A DNA stretch of 64,000 bases from Pagrus major (lineage: Eukaryota; Chordata; Actinopteri; Spariformes; Sparidae): NCBI RefSeq assembly GCF_040436345.1, contig NC_133223.1, positions 18,515,113 to 18,579,112 on the forward strand. Direction: 5' to 3'. Of the stretch, positions 12,854-27,800 are shown piece after piece. A program made the position numbers and the translations under genes. Positions within the stretch are counted from its first letter, which is position 1. Every line of letters starts with the position of its first letter. The notes under the pieces were generated by a model. It saw nothing but the letters and a program-made list of their open reading frames with translations. It had not been told where the DNA came from and did not search any database.

Positions 12854-15800
12854 TCAGTGTTCGTCGGGATATGGGGCTCCTGTCAGGTAGCCGTTGGTCC
12901 CGTGATTTTTGTTGGTCCCGTTGGTGGTGCTGCTGTGGTGCTTCTGACTAGGTGGGGGGCTGTCATCCTCGTCGGAGCTGGACTCTATGTCGCTGCGGTC
13001 GTCTTTAGACACCTGCAGAAATGAGGAGGGAAAGTTGAAGATGAAAATGTTCTCATTAAAATTCTTATCTGTGTCATTATCTGCGGCAGCCATGCGTGGT
13101 GGTGCTAAAGAGGGACCTTAGTGTGACACATCGTGAGGTGTTCTGCCAATCAATATCAGGCAACAGGCTCAAAAAGCCTTAACATCTGTTTGCAAAACTC
13201 AAAATATGGAAAGCTCTGAACATAAAATTATCTGGGCTTAAGCCAGTGATTATTTACATTAATGATTAATTTCCCTTTCATCCTTCAGATTGAAGCTTAA
13301 TTACTTAGTCAGCATAATATCAGAAAAGAATGGAAAATGTGTCCCAGAGGCTCCCCATGTGTTGTCCGACAAACGGTCCAAACCCTAAATAAACTCAATT
13401 TACATTTATATTAACATTTAATTTAATTTCTGACGAACATTAAGCTCACTCGGCTTATTGTTCTGCCCTGTTTGCACATGATAAAATGCTCTCTAGGGTG
13501 CCCTTCCAGTTAAATAGTTAATAGTTACCCATGTGTTTTATTACAGAGGTGCAGTAGTTATAATAACATAACAAAAATGTTTTATCTGAACCCGGGATTG
13601 TCACTATTGTCATTATAAATGTATCACAACTTTCTCTACGCTGGTGCCCCTCTACATACACCTGGTTCCTTTTATTTCCTTTGCCCCTGCCCCTCAAATA
13701 CCCCGAATCAGCCACTGCTGCCTACGTTGCCACTAGTACTCATGCTCAGTTCACTGTCATAAACTTCAGTTTCAACAGGAAGCTCAAAATGCTCTTCTCT
13801 TCCCGATCCCGACATTTTGTCGTGTTTTTGAACCATAATTTTACCTCTGTGCACTATCTTGTCATCACATTTTGAGTTTATCTCGTAACTAATGATGAAT
13901 TACGTATGTGCCCACGAAGTGCATAAATGTGACCATGTAGAAGGCTGAAACAAAAATATTAGACGAAAGACAAAACTTATTTTAAATTACATTTGAGTTA
14001 AAGTATTTTATTTTGAAATTCTGCAGTATTTTTCTGCAGTATTCTGTGATTCTGCCGCGTACCACTAGAGGGAGCTTGTGTACACTACACAATATATAAT
14101 AAAATACCAACTGTAGATTAGAATATACTAATAAAAAGCAGCAACACTGATGACATGGAAGATATAAACAAGACAACAAGAGGCTACAACCATGCTAGCT
14201 TAACTAAGTACAGTTGAGGCTGAATGTCATTAGTTTTACAGATACCTGGTCATAAACAAAAGTGCTGCACAAAGGGAATTTTTGATGATTACCAAAGTTA
14301 TTACAGTTCATTTTGCAGGGAACATGAATGTTTGCAAAAAAACATCATGGATATCAATTCAACAGTTGTTGAGAAATTTCAATTAAAGACACAAATGTCA
14401 TCCTGATGGTGGCACGACAAAAACATCAGGGGATAGTCAAAGTTATTTGGAGAAATCCTCAGGGAACCATGAACATCTGTGCAAATCTTATGCCAATCCA
14501 TCAAGTAGATGTTGAGACATTTCACAGTATAAGTGACAACTTTGACCTGCTATAGAGGCTCTAGAGGCTAAAGGAATGCATCACTTAAGTCTGTAGGATT
14601 CATCCTCTTGGGATCATGAACGTCTCCACAAATTTTCATGGTAATACATGCAATAGTTGTTGAGATATTTCATTCTTGAATCTCTATGTAACTTTCCAAT
14701 CTATGCAGCCACACAGCAGGCAAAGATAAAAATGCACTGATTATGGCTGGTTGACAATCAGGACCATGATGAATGCAAATGATTACTTGGCAGCTAGAGA
14801 CATGAACTTAAACACACCACACAATACACCATTTTGATTGAGATGCTCCTCTTTAAGGCTACTTACATGTAATGGATTCCATTTCCCCACCTTGAAGGTT
14901 GCAGGTTAGCATAGAGAAGAGAGAGAGACGGTCAAAAGTGGCAATTGAAAATACTACACAGTATGTAGCAAAACACCTGATTATACAAGAACAGGTATAA
15001 ATGGAAGGATTCTGCAGAGGCACTTTAAAGAGGAGCTGAGTGTAGTGACTCACCTTTCCTTTGGAGATGGCTCGGCACGCTGTCTTCACTATGAGGTAGG
15101 ACCAGAAGGAGTGAAGAAGCTGCAGCAGGATCAGAAGCAGGTTGAAGACCCACCAAGACGGATAGGGCCCTACAATCTCCCAACTCTCGAACAAGGTGGT
15201 ATTTAAAATCCTTCGGTAGCAAAAGAAGGAAAGGGAGATAATTAGCATAGTGTTTCTTGGAAAGCACTTAGTGGGAGAATTATTGTATGTCCTAAGGAGA
15301 CAAAGCCAAACAGAATCTAGTGAAACGAAAAAATCTGACTGGCTCTGCTCCAGCGCTTCATCTTTTGTGGAACACCGGAGGCCAAAAACTACATAAAACT
15401 CTCTCTCTCTCTTCTTTTTACTTTTTTTTTTAATCTCTGTCATAGTGGGAACTAGACACATACACACAGCCTCATTTCTAGTCCCACAGTTAGCCATAAC
15501 TGGATGTAGAAATACCTTCAAACATCATTTTGCATATCGATACTACCCTCACTGGACCTGACAAAGCGTCAACACTGCTGTTTCTTCACACTCTGCTTGT
15601 AATTTATGTATATTTTCTGTGTGTTTTAAACTAAAATGGCCATATCTTACATACTGCACCTTTAATGATGTTGGTAGCACACACAGACGTGTTTCTTTAA
15701 AACAGCATTTTGTTTATAGGTCAACATATGCACAGTAATAAATCTTACTGCGATTCAGATTCCTAACGGAGAAGAAAAAGCGAAGTATCACCTGGCTTCA

Positions 15801-18800
15801 CATGACATGCAATCAAAACTTCAAGGATCCGTGTTAAATTTATCCCTGAGCCAGTTCTTGCAAATGGCTGTCTGTGAATCATCCTCCAGATACTGAAGCC
15901 ATGGCAACAGCTTTACAGTAATGACAACTTTACTACCGGTGCGGTGGGGGCTGACTAAAAATGTAGTGTGGGATCATCATATTACAGTGTGGAAACAAAG
16001 GCAGAGAAGTGTGGTGAATCTAATGGCCTCTGCATTTCACAAATGTTTTCTCCAGAGCGGCCTTAATTATTCAAGACAAAAAAAATCTTGATTTTAGACG
16101 CCCTAAAATAGAATTTCGGTGCTGATCAAGAATCGATGGTATCTCAAGGAAAAGCAGCTTCCTGAGTCAGAAACAAAATCACGTTGTGAAATGTGTGATA
16201 ACACTGCTGCTGATGACTGCACGATGACTACTATGCACACTTTCAAGGACTAAAATTAATTTGTGGTAACTCTGCAAGTATCATCAGAATGGCCCGTTAT
16301 AATTAGCATTCACCATCTACTGTAATTAAGCTGAAATTAATTACATTTCTGGGTTACAAAGGTGCTTGAAATTAGTTAAGATATATTTAACTCTGCCTCT
16401 GTTCTCTGATACAATTTGGATGGACTGGCCCGGAACAAACGCAAAAAGGCAACACCACAATATAAAAAGAGATCCTAACGAGCAGAAAAACCTTTAATTA
16501 TTTAACAAGCATGTGAAACTCTGGACGCTATGATCAATGATAAAATAAAATAACATAATGATCTGCTTTTTATGTGTTGATTTTATTTGGCTTTCTTTGA
16601 GAGGTCAAAGCTGCTGTATCCATAGTAACTATTACTTAGCAACAAAATTCTGAGAGATATGTCTGAACTGCAAACCGTTGCAGAGAAAGTATTAAAAAAA
16701 AAAAAGGACTAATATCTCTATGGCAGTGACATGTAATCTGAGGGATGGCGTGCCAAAATTTTGCAGAGCAGCTCAGGTTTGAAAGTCTCCTGCAAGCCTG
16801 TATACTAACAGTGGAGAGGGATGCTAACAGTGGTGCACAGGAAAGAGAATAACACTTACCAGACCGGGTAAACTCCCAGCCTGGAACTTATGAAGAGGAT
16901 TGCAAACATTGCAAACAGGAGGTTGCACAGTATCTGACATTTGGCATAGTTGGCCATCTTGGCAGCCTTGGTAGAAAAACAAAAAGGCAGCCATTAATCT
17001 GATCATGTAAACACCAACTTGGATATCTCTGACAATATAAGTTCAACATGCGCCGCACCTCTAATATACAGTCTGACACAAGGACACAACATTCATAATG
17101 TACAGGCTGTAGTTATATTTAGATAACGATGGATAGCTCAGCATGTAAACTCCACACACTCCACCCACACACACCCAACCATCTTTGCCTCCGTTTTCCC
17201 AATCTGTCCGTCCACAGCATTCACTTCTCTCACACATCCTCCTCACCTCTATCAGCACGTCGGCTGCATCGTGGAGACACATGACCAGAGTTCCCACTCG
17301 TGCCATGTTGTTCACGTAGGAAAAGGTGATGAGGGAGATTGTTGCCACGTGGTGCAGGAACATGATCAGGAAATCCTGAGGACACAGTTGAAGAGGAAAT
17401 ATCACACTACTTAAGAAAGTACAAAAGAAAATACCTCTTGGCTGTTCGAGCCACTGCATGCGGCACATGCCCAGAGCATCAAGTGCAGTACAGACGTGAA
17501 AGTGACATGACTGCTGTGTGCATGTGCAGTAGCTCTGTGTGTTTGTAAACTCAAGCCCCTACTGCCGACGAAAATAAACTGAACACGTGGAACTATTGTG
17601 CAACACAATAGTGCCTATTTTCAAAACTGCTGCAAGACACACTACATGTTTGTTTGCTTTCACGGCCTTGAAGTGTGCCAGTAGCTGCACATGTGATCAT
17701 TGTGTGGATCGTTCATAATAAAATCTCTATTTTGATGAGCCCTGTTCGTCATGTGCCACTGTGATTGGCACAGCTATTGAGAGGATATAAAAAGTTATGA
17801 CAATGCAACGATTAATCACCACTTCCTGAACAAACAAAGCAAGTAAGCCCTCAGTGTCCAAGCATTCGTGAACACTGCGTGCTGTTGCAGCAAATGTGTT
17901 GTTGTTTTACTCCTCATCTGATGGTGTCGTTGTGTCAAACAGAGGTCGGGGAAGAATTAAAAAGTAACAGTAAAATATTGTAAAAACACCATTACAAGAA
18001 GAAATCACTTAAAGTATCAAAAGTAAAAGTACTCACTGTCCCTGTGACTGTTATATTATTATATAACATAACTTTGGATCATTGTCAGTAATGCATATAT
18101 ATAAAAGTGAAAGAAGTTTTTAATATTATTGATCAAGGTGGAGCATCGTTTTAATGATTCGACGTACTGTTGGCGAGTTTAATCTAGAAAAATGCATTTT
18201 ATTAGCTCATTATACACAAAGTCTTATTTTTGAAAGAACCAGCGTGTAGGATTTGGTGGCGGTGAGGTTGCAGATTATAAACAACTAAACATCCCTTGAC
18301 TCACCCTTTCTGACTGTGGATGCCATAAATGCTACTGTAAAAACCACAGCGGTGCAACAAGGCCATGAATCTACTGCATCAAGCCCCCAGGAAGAGCACC
18401 GGGCTCTGAAGCCAGTTTTTCGTAGTGGACAAACTGTGTAATTACAGTGTCATGTGATGCACTGCGGTAAAACGGTGAATACATATCTTTGAGCGTCACC
18501 CCCCGTGTGAAAAAGCGATTTAAATATCTATAAAAAGTCTATGGGCAAGCGCCCAGCGGAGAAACTGTAGTTTGCATATTCAGTGAGCTGCATAACCATA
18601 AAGTAAACCTGGGAGCTATCACTATCTAGTTCTATTTTAGTTTCTATTTTTATTTTTAGGTGATTATACATATTTTTAGGTGAACCCTATACACTGCACC
18701 TTTAAAATAACTAGTAACTATAGCTGTGAAATAAATGTAGTGGAGTGAAAAGTACAAAATTTCCCTTTAAACAGTAGTGGAATAGAAATATAAAGTGGCA

Positions 18801-21800
18801 TTTACTAGAAATACTCAAATACAGTACCCGGATCATTATATTCCACCACTATTTGAAAGTGGTTCTTTCTTTGTTTCTCCTCTGGAAATTCAAATCAAGC
18901 AGACATGGGGGTCACCTAAGTATGACCTATTAGCTTTTGGACCTGATCCAGTTGACTTAAGATGCAGATAGGTGGCATGGGGGGGGGGGGAGCATTCCTT
19001 AAGCAAATCTTAAGCTACTGAAATGTCTCAGCTCAAAGCAACCAGTCCAAAATGGCGAGAGAATGAGAAGGAAGATGAGAAGGACGAGTAATGACGCAAG
19101 ATGCAGAATGAAAGCAAGGCAAAGAGTGTGCGGGGAGAAACATACTGGAATTGGCAGGGGATGCAGAGGACCTCCTCAGTGTAGTGCTGTGCATGAAAAA
19201 ACTGAAAGGAGAAACAAAAACAGACAACATGCCAACAGTCAACAAAGAGATGACAGAGTGAAGGCATACACAGCACGGCATCATGGGGGGGCTGCTGTGA
19301 GTGCAGTGAGTGGAGTGTGGTGTGGAGAAGGAAGAGCTGGGGGATGGACGAGAGACAGGAGTAAGATCATGGCTGGAAGGCATGCAAATTGATACTGAAT
19401 GAACCAAAAGTGTGGTTGTTACGTAACAAAGAAAAAGAAGATGGAAGTGGGTTGAAGTCGGTCATTGTACATTAATGTTTGTACAAACTGAAACTGAATC
19501 TCAGCTCTTACAAACACTGAGCAAGTTGGAGGTTTTAAACTTCATTTATAGGACAATGTACATAATGTGTATGCTGTATAGAGACAGCTATTCTGGTTTA
19601 ATAAATAATGAATGTAAAGTTGATGACACCTGCAGCAGCTTGGTGGAAGTAGGTGTTTCATTTAACTGGCTGAGTTGGGTCAGATTACTTTAAAAGGTAG
19701 TCAGTTACTGAATTCAAATTACACAGCAGTTTTTGTAATTAACAAAAGAAATGTTATCTAATCTGAATACTTCAATTTATAGTATAGTCACAGATTTACT
19801 CTTCTCTCTTTAAAAATTTCAAAACATTTTCAATGCAAATAAAACGCTTCTTGCTTATTCAGAAGGCACAGTTGGTTAAATAAAAAAAGCCATATTTTAA
19901 AGGGGCTATATGTAACAATTTCTAGCAGTTAACACATATTAATCGCTTTTTTATTAACAATATGTGGCCATATCAGTTGCATATAGGCCATATTCACATG
20001 GCGGCCATTTTCCTGGGACGTCGTGCTCAGGGTGGGAAGCCCAGATGTCGTACTGCTGTGTTCCACGTTGCAAGTCGTACAACAAATTTTGTTACCATTT
20101 CACTGCTTCCTGATAAATTTAGCAACTGAAAAGACAATAGATGGTGAAAATTTGTAGAGACATCACACCTTATTTCAAGGTAAAACAATATATTTGATAA
20201 CCCAGTAACTTCCGCCTGACAAAAGCTAATGTTAGCATTCAACCACTTCGTGGCTAATGATACTGTTTGATAGTGTTACACGATATGAAAGTTAAGGCAT
20301 AAATTAATTTTTAAACATCAACAGACATCTTGGACACTTTAAGTAGTAGTATGAATGCTAACTATCCATTGTCTTATCAGTTGCTGATTAATCAGGAAGC
20401 GGTAAAATGATAATGATTTGTCAGATTTCCAACATTTATACGTCCAGCTACTACACAGCAGTACAACAGAGCGTGACATCGGCGGGAATGGCTGCATATG
20501 GTCTATAGAAGCCCGTCGACGATTTGTTGAAGTTGTGTAATGCTGCTGGATTGTGGATTTCTTTGTCCGCGGCAGACCAAAAAATGTGACTTTATGCACG
20601 TTCTCGAGTGCCTCGTCTTAGTACCTCTACAGAGAGCAACAGTAGCCAACGTTAGTTTATAAATGTAGTCCCTGAACATAAACTAACAACCGACAACACA
20701 GAAGTTCCACAGAGCCCCTTCAAAGACATCATAAAAAATGCAATCAAGTAATCTTTGACAATGTAACTAGAATTAATTACACCCTTTTCTCAAATGTAAT
20801 CTGGGCTGATTATAAGTATTAATTCTTTCTAATCTGATTACTTAATCCTGATTACATGTACATTTTCACCCGTTAACGTTTGTTTGATGGTCTGTTGTTT
20901 GGATGGAGGATGAGTCTCGGCCCAGAATAGACCCCATTAACTTCTGATGCTGGTCCATATAAAGGGATGGATCCAAGAACTTTTTCTCACTTTCTTAAAC
21001 ACTGAGATTTTTTGGCATTTCCACTAAATTCTCACAGAACAATGCATGGATCTTGATGTACAATATGAAGAATTATATGTTATCATCATACAGTATAACA
21101 GATTATAGTGGTATGATCATTTTCTGAGGGTATTAAAGCTTTAGAAAAGTTTTTGTGAAGTTTGACTTGGAATCCAATTTCTGAATGTTTAAGTAGTGTT
21201 AATCCTTTTTACCCGCGCAGTGTTTTGTTATTTCACACATCAGTGAGAATACGCTGAGGCAGAAAGCAGATGTTCGCAAGCAAATAGACTAAGCATTATT
21301 GAGTCATTATAGAGTCGATGGAATAAACGAAACAGAATTTTCTGGTTTCAACAGGAAAAAGTGACTAAAACTGCCACTTTATGCCTCTTAGTAGACAAAC
21401 ATTGAATAATAAATGTTACTGGATGCATGATGTGTGTTTTACAGTCGTTCCTCACCTTCCTCCTGATGTCTGTGAATTGGGAAAAGAGTAAGGACAGGTA
21501 GAAAGACAGCTCCAGTATATAGTAATAATGGATGTCCACAGTCAGTGGCTGCATAAACACAAAAAGCAACAAGGTTAAAATAAATATTTGAGTATTGCCA
21601 GTCATCTTGCCATATCATGATTACTGAAGATGTTGTATAAAAAGGCTTTTACCTGGTATGGGTAGTTGTACCAGCACTCTTTAGTGTTCCAAAGCCATGG
21701 AGTCTGGAAAAAATGAAAAGAGTGACTTAAAAATCTTAAAATCAATACTTTTCAACCCTAATGAAAGAAATCAAACCGGATTATACTTTGAAATGCATCA

Positions 21801-24800
21801 TCAACTAATACGATAAGACTGTGACGAAGGTTAAGACAGCACTGTAATACAATTTATCGTGAAAACCCCCAGAGACAACAATGGAAATGAGTCCAAGGCT
21901 TTGTTGTTCTCCCCCTGACAAAGTCTTGGAGGGTTATTTTAAAAACGTATTCCTATACACTTAATAATTATGTGTTAAATATGTACTCCTATTAAGTATC
22001 ACAATATTACGGTCATGTAATTTGATTACGGATATTATCATGATTTTGAATTAATATCAAAAAATGTTTGTGTGGTCCAAAATGATTTGTTTTGTTTATG
22101 GGGGATCAAAAATGCAAAATAGAAATTGGTAATTGAGCTTGTTTGCAGTTCTTGGTGTCCTGCCAACAGTTTTACAGACGTCTCTTTTATAATGGCGGTC
22201 TATGGGGATACCAGTTTGGAAGCAACGCTGAGCAGCACCCTCCAGTGCCCGGCGTTTGCGGTTTTGGTAGTTGCCAGTTTTTGGAATAAAACAGGTAAAA
22301 ATGGCCCAGCATACTGTACTGCCTTAACGTTAGCTAGCTAGTGTTAGCAATGTTAACATTTGCTAGCATTTTAGCTAATTTTGCTAGCAAACATTAACAT
22401 TGCGAACACTAGCTAGCTAACATTGGTAGCATAATGTAGAACTCAGTCATTCTTACGTTTTTTCCCCCACAAACTGACAACTACCAAGACCCTCTTGGTA
22501 ATCGCTGACGAAACAGATACCAGGTGATACCAACCAGAAGCTGGAACCAACCATCAGAATTCTTACAGAGATAAAAAAACAAAAAAACAATCAACTCTCC
22601 AAGCCTGAATGTTGCCAATTAACCAAACCAAACCAAAAACAAAGTGAGCTACCGAGCCATTCAGTAAAACCTTGAAAGAGCAGACATCATTAAATGCAAC
22701 AATGTTATGCTGCTCCCACACATCCAGGTGGAGTTCAATTTAATATTTCCTTGTCACTTAAGCACTAACATGAATATCAATGTGCCCACTGACAAAGGAA
22801 TAATTCCCTTGATGGATTCTGAATGAAATCAAAGTAGTTTATAAAATACTGAACGCACGTCATCAGAGATTTTGTTACTTTGACATAAAAGGAAGCTCCA
22901 TTTCCAAGGAACCACGTAATGACATAATGACATCAGGATGACAAGAGAAACAGTAACTGTGATACATAAGAATGTGTTATAAGCAAACAGTGACCCATCA
23001 CTGTGACTGAGTTTACGTCTCCTCGCTCCTCTCCAGACTGGCTCTATTAATAAATCCCACTGAGAGTCCAGCCTGCAGCAGGGATTGCCAGCGAATGAAC
23101 TATTTTCACAAAGTGCTTTGTCATGCAACTTGTGTCTCTTAAAGATTCTTCCTGCTCTGCTATCTCAACTATTACGCTGTTGATTATATACCGTGCTTTC
23201 TTGTATTTCATGAATCTATGTATGAAATATATTAATCTATCTCAGTCACTTTAATCAGCAGTGGTGGAATGTAGCCTACTTAAGAACAGATCTGAGGTAC
23301 TTGGACTTTACTTCACACTAATTCACTGCCCGGCCCCAAAAAAAAAATCACACACTCTAACATTTCATTGGACTGCCTTTAGCTTTAATTACGGCATGCA
23401 TTCGCCGTGGCATAGTTTCGATAAGGTTATGCAATGTCTTGTATCGATGATGGGAGAATTGGGCCGCTGTGTTAAGTCTTCTCCAGCACATCCCAAAGAT
23501 TTGCAATGGGGTTGAGGTCTGGCCAATCCATGTGTGAAAATGATGTCTCATGCTCCCTGAACCGCTCTTTCACAATTTGAGCCCGATGAATCGTGGCATT
23601 GTCAACATGGAATATGGGGAAGAAAAAAATCCATTGATGGAAAAACCTGGTCATTCGGTATATTCAGGCAGTCAGCTGACCTCATTGTTCTGGCACATAA
23701 CGTTGCTGAACCTCGACCTGACCAACTGAAGCAACCCCAGATCATAACACTGCCCCCATAGGCTTGTACTGTAGGCAGTAGGTGTGATGGATGCATCACT
23801 TCAACCGCCTCTCTTCTTACCCTGATGCGCCCATCACTCTGGAACAGGGTAAATCTGGACTCATCAGACCACATGACCTTTTTTCCATTGCTCCAGAGTC
23901 CAATCTTTATGCTCCCTGGTAAATTGAAGCCTTTTATTCTGATTAGCCTCACTGACAAGTGGTTTTCTTAAGGCTACACAGCTGTTTAGTGCCAATCCCT
24001 TCAGTTCTCTTTGCATTGTGCGTACGGAAATGCTCTTACTTTCACTATTAAACATAGCCATGAGTTCTACTGTTGATTTTTTATGATTTGATTGAAAAAT
24101 AACTAAAAAGCTAGAAAGAGACAGCAGGCTGGTGTTACTGTATCTTGTCTTGATGGTTGCTTCTTTATATAGATGTGAAACATAGATAAATAGATAAAAG
24201 AAAGATACAAATCAAAACAAAACAACAAACAAATCACCACCACATACCTGGATGGTGTTATTTAGCATTAGTATGTTATATATTTGTCAGCTGCTCCCCC
24301 ATCCATTGAAAGATCCCAGTAAATTTCCATTATTAACGATCTCTTTTTGTACGAGGCTGTGTTACAAATGCCCCTCTCAACCAGGACATCCATTTTACAT
24401 GGCAGTCTCATGACTGGGCACCGATCTATTAAGAAGCCACGAGATTTTCATGGCATGCGAGCCATGTGCCTCCATATCTGTGAATGGCTTCAAACCTCAG
24501 TGACTCACACTACTAACTTTAACAGACATTACAGGTGCTCATTTGTCTTTAGGCGAAGCTTACCTTTTTAAGAAAACGCACTCCGTAAGTAAATATGTAG
24601 AGATAGAATGTAAATCTCCACCTGAAAGAAAGAAAGACAGAAAAAATATATAATGAATATAAAGCAGAATGAATTAATCCTCAACATTTGATTTGTTTAG
24701 GCAACAAAGCTTTCATTACATTTGCAATCTTTACTGTTTAGAGCAAAACCTTGAGAAGCCTGGACCTAACAGTCGTGGTTCAGCCTTTAGCTTTGCAGTG

Positions 24801-27800
24801 TGTTTGCATTTCCCATCATTTTTTCATTCTTTATTTCTTTGTCCACTTTGTTTTCTCAAGTCTATGCTATAAATTTGGATTAAGTATAAGGATTAGTAAA
24901 TTACAGAGAGAAGCTAAGTGTTTTCATTTGCGAAAAACCAATTTGCAGAGAATAATGCAGCTGCCTCAGTCCTAAAGTCATACAATTCAAGATGCATCCT
25001 GGAATATAAACCCTTACCAGGGATCTTCTAATTAAAACAACTTGTCCTGTATACTACATCTTAAGGCTGCAACTAACAATTTCTTTCAGTATTGATTATT
25101 CTGCTAATTCTTTTCAAGACTAATCAATTGTTTAGGCTATAAAACCTCAAGCTGAATTCAATATCAAACTGGATCGCCCTGTATTACTCTAAATTTTAAA
25201 CCAACTGTGACTGCTTCACCAGATCAAGGATCCAAATTGTACTCACTCATAGATACCAGACACCTTAATATGTCTGATTTTATTCATCAAGACCCATACA
25301 CTATTCCCTGGGAAAAAACGCCCTATCTTGAAAAAAAAAAATTCTGGCTCTGTCCTAAAGTAAATCGGGTCTGTGTTCTAGGCTGTGACTCATCCTCCTT
25401 GCAAGTTTGTGTGATCCTGCTGACAAACCAACCAACAAACAAACGGACACGTGAAAACATAAGCTTCTTGACGAAAGTAATGTAGCTCATCACAATCTCC
25501 CAGAGCCCCGAAGTGACACCTTCAGATTGCTTCTTTTGTCCAACCACCAGTCCAAACCTCAAACACTCTTCATTAACTGTCATTAATGACAAAGAAAAGT
25601 GGGAAATTATTACATTTAAGAAGCTCAAGCCAGCGAATGTTTTACATTTGTGCTTGAAAACTGATTTGGACCAGCCATTCCCAAACTTAAGAATGACACG
25701 GCCGATTTGAAGTCCGAAAATCTTCTGGAGCCTACCCAAACCTTTAATCACAACTCTGTTCCCGTCAGTGACGTGATAAAAGATGCGTGCCGATGTTGTG
25801 ACTGTTCCCTAACCAGACAATGTTGCCCTCCAGTTAGAGTTGTTTTTCCTGCTTTGGTGAGGTTCAGGGGGAAAGAAAGACACTCACACTGTCCAGTCTC
25901 AGCCCAGCCTGCTCCGTGCCTTTATATAACCCTGTATAATTTACAGTAACTCCAGCTACACAATAGTAGGGAAAGTGATCATCATGAGGTCTGAGCTGCT
26001 TCAGCTGACACATCAGTGATCAAAGCCATGCTGAGCTGGGAGATGTGCATATATACCCAACTCATAACCGTCAGCAACTGGGAGGACGGGTTTATTACTG
26101 GACAACTAACAAAAGTTTTCTTTCTACACAGCTGTAGAAGTTGCATCAGATGAAAACACGTGTTTCTGCAGGGAACTGAAGCAAATTCATCTGCTGGGCT
26201 TCAGTGAGAGACTCCCTGCTGTTCGTTATTAAGTTGTCAAGGCATTTCACAAATTTGCAGCCAGTTAAATAAAATGTTTTTTCCCCAAGTGGAGTCTATA
26301 TTCTGAGACACAGTGTAAAAGCTTCACATGCGGAAGAACAAAACAAAGCCTCTGTGACATGAAAGAAAAAATCCATGCATGACTCCCTCCCATGACTGTG
26401 ACAGCAGCTCTATAGCCCGTCATGTGAGACGAGGTTTGCATACTTTAAAGGTTGCGCCGAGTGGTTGGTCCAGCTGACCTCAAATCAAACACATTTTGAC
26501 AAAAACACAACATGACATGAACACAAGAGAAGAGGATGAATCCACATCAGCTTCTCAGCACAGTTTGTCCCTTTATGTGGATGTTTGTTCAAGATATTCG
26601 CTTGTAAGCGGGTTAATATAAAGCCATCATTACCTGCTTATTGTTGATCAATAGTATTGTAAAACCAAATTAACTGGATAAGTCTACCTGGCACACAGTA
26701 AAGACCGTTGCATGGCAACCGGTTCATCAAGCCTGCAAGAGTCTTTTTCAAGTGCTGCTGAATCGCTGCTATATATGTACAATCACAATGAGTCACAACT
26801 GCTCCCTGTGTATAGTCTTTTTTCTCCCCTAGTCGAGCACACATGGTTATTGTCATTCTGACTTTATTCTTCCGATTCAGTGTTGATAATGATGGCGTTG
26901 GAGAAACTCAAATGTTACGCAGTTAATTATCTGAGAGCTGCTGTTTATTAGCTGCACATGATGTTGCAGCAATTAATTAGTGCTGGGTAGTTAACTGAAT
27001 TACGTTTATGTGTTATGACGAACTTGTCCTGTAAACAACTTTCAAACTGAAACAATAAAAGCGGGCTTTTGTTAATGTGTTATGGCACACAGAACCACCG
27101 TTCTTTAATAATGGCTTGATTAGGCATCAGTGAATCATTCATGATGTGAGACTTTTAAACTGGGGCAGATTCGCTGATCACTATTAAATCAAATGTACCT
27201 GTTTAGACAAAGCATAGCCTGAGGGATGAAAAAAAAATGTAGGAGGGCAACTTTGATTTGTAATGAGGCTGGCTTTATTCTGAGTGTAGCACCTAGCTTT
27301 GGAATAAAATATAAAAACAGCTCATCCTGGCTTATTTAACTCCGCCATGTCACTTCTCCAGGTGGGTAGTTGAAGCGCCAGCTGGCTGCAGGTGTTTGCA
27401 TTCGGATCACTCAACTTAACAATTAGTCATGACGCTCCAGCTTTGATCATTTGTGTGAAAGCCTTAATATATTCCCTCTCCGCTGTTAAATCAGGAGTAA
27501 CACCTCTGTTAATCTTCAGCCGGTAATAGCTGTCCCTTCCACCTTTTTGTATTTGTCCAATTTGGTTTGATTACGGGCGTGATTTCAAAATTTCCCACAT
27601 GAAAAAGCCGGCTAATAGCCAGTTATTTTCATGTGGTGCAACTAATTTAAGGAATAACAGGGGTGTGGCCGTCCTCTCTCAAGAACACATGTAAATGGCT
27701 CATCTCACAGCTGTCCTGTAAGCATCTGCTGAGCACGCACGTGCTTATTAGCTGTCGGCTCGGTGTCTGCTGCTGAGCTGCCTCTGGGGAGGTGTGTCGG

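Noticed and set aside
14859..15521. 220-codon minus-strand open frame
   Set aside because: Only 15054-15210 is coding (CERS6 exon 9); the rest is intron read through past good donor and acceptor sites.
19033..19407. Overlapping open frames on both strands in CERS6 intron 6
   Set aside because: Low-complexity Ser/Phe-rich or Arg-rich translations with no splice support or known motif.
25323..25751. 142-codon minus-strand frame in CERS6 intron 3
   Set aside because: Much of it is the reverse reading of the interrupted family B repeat.
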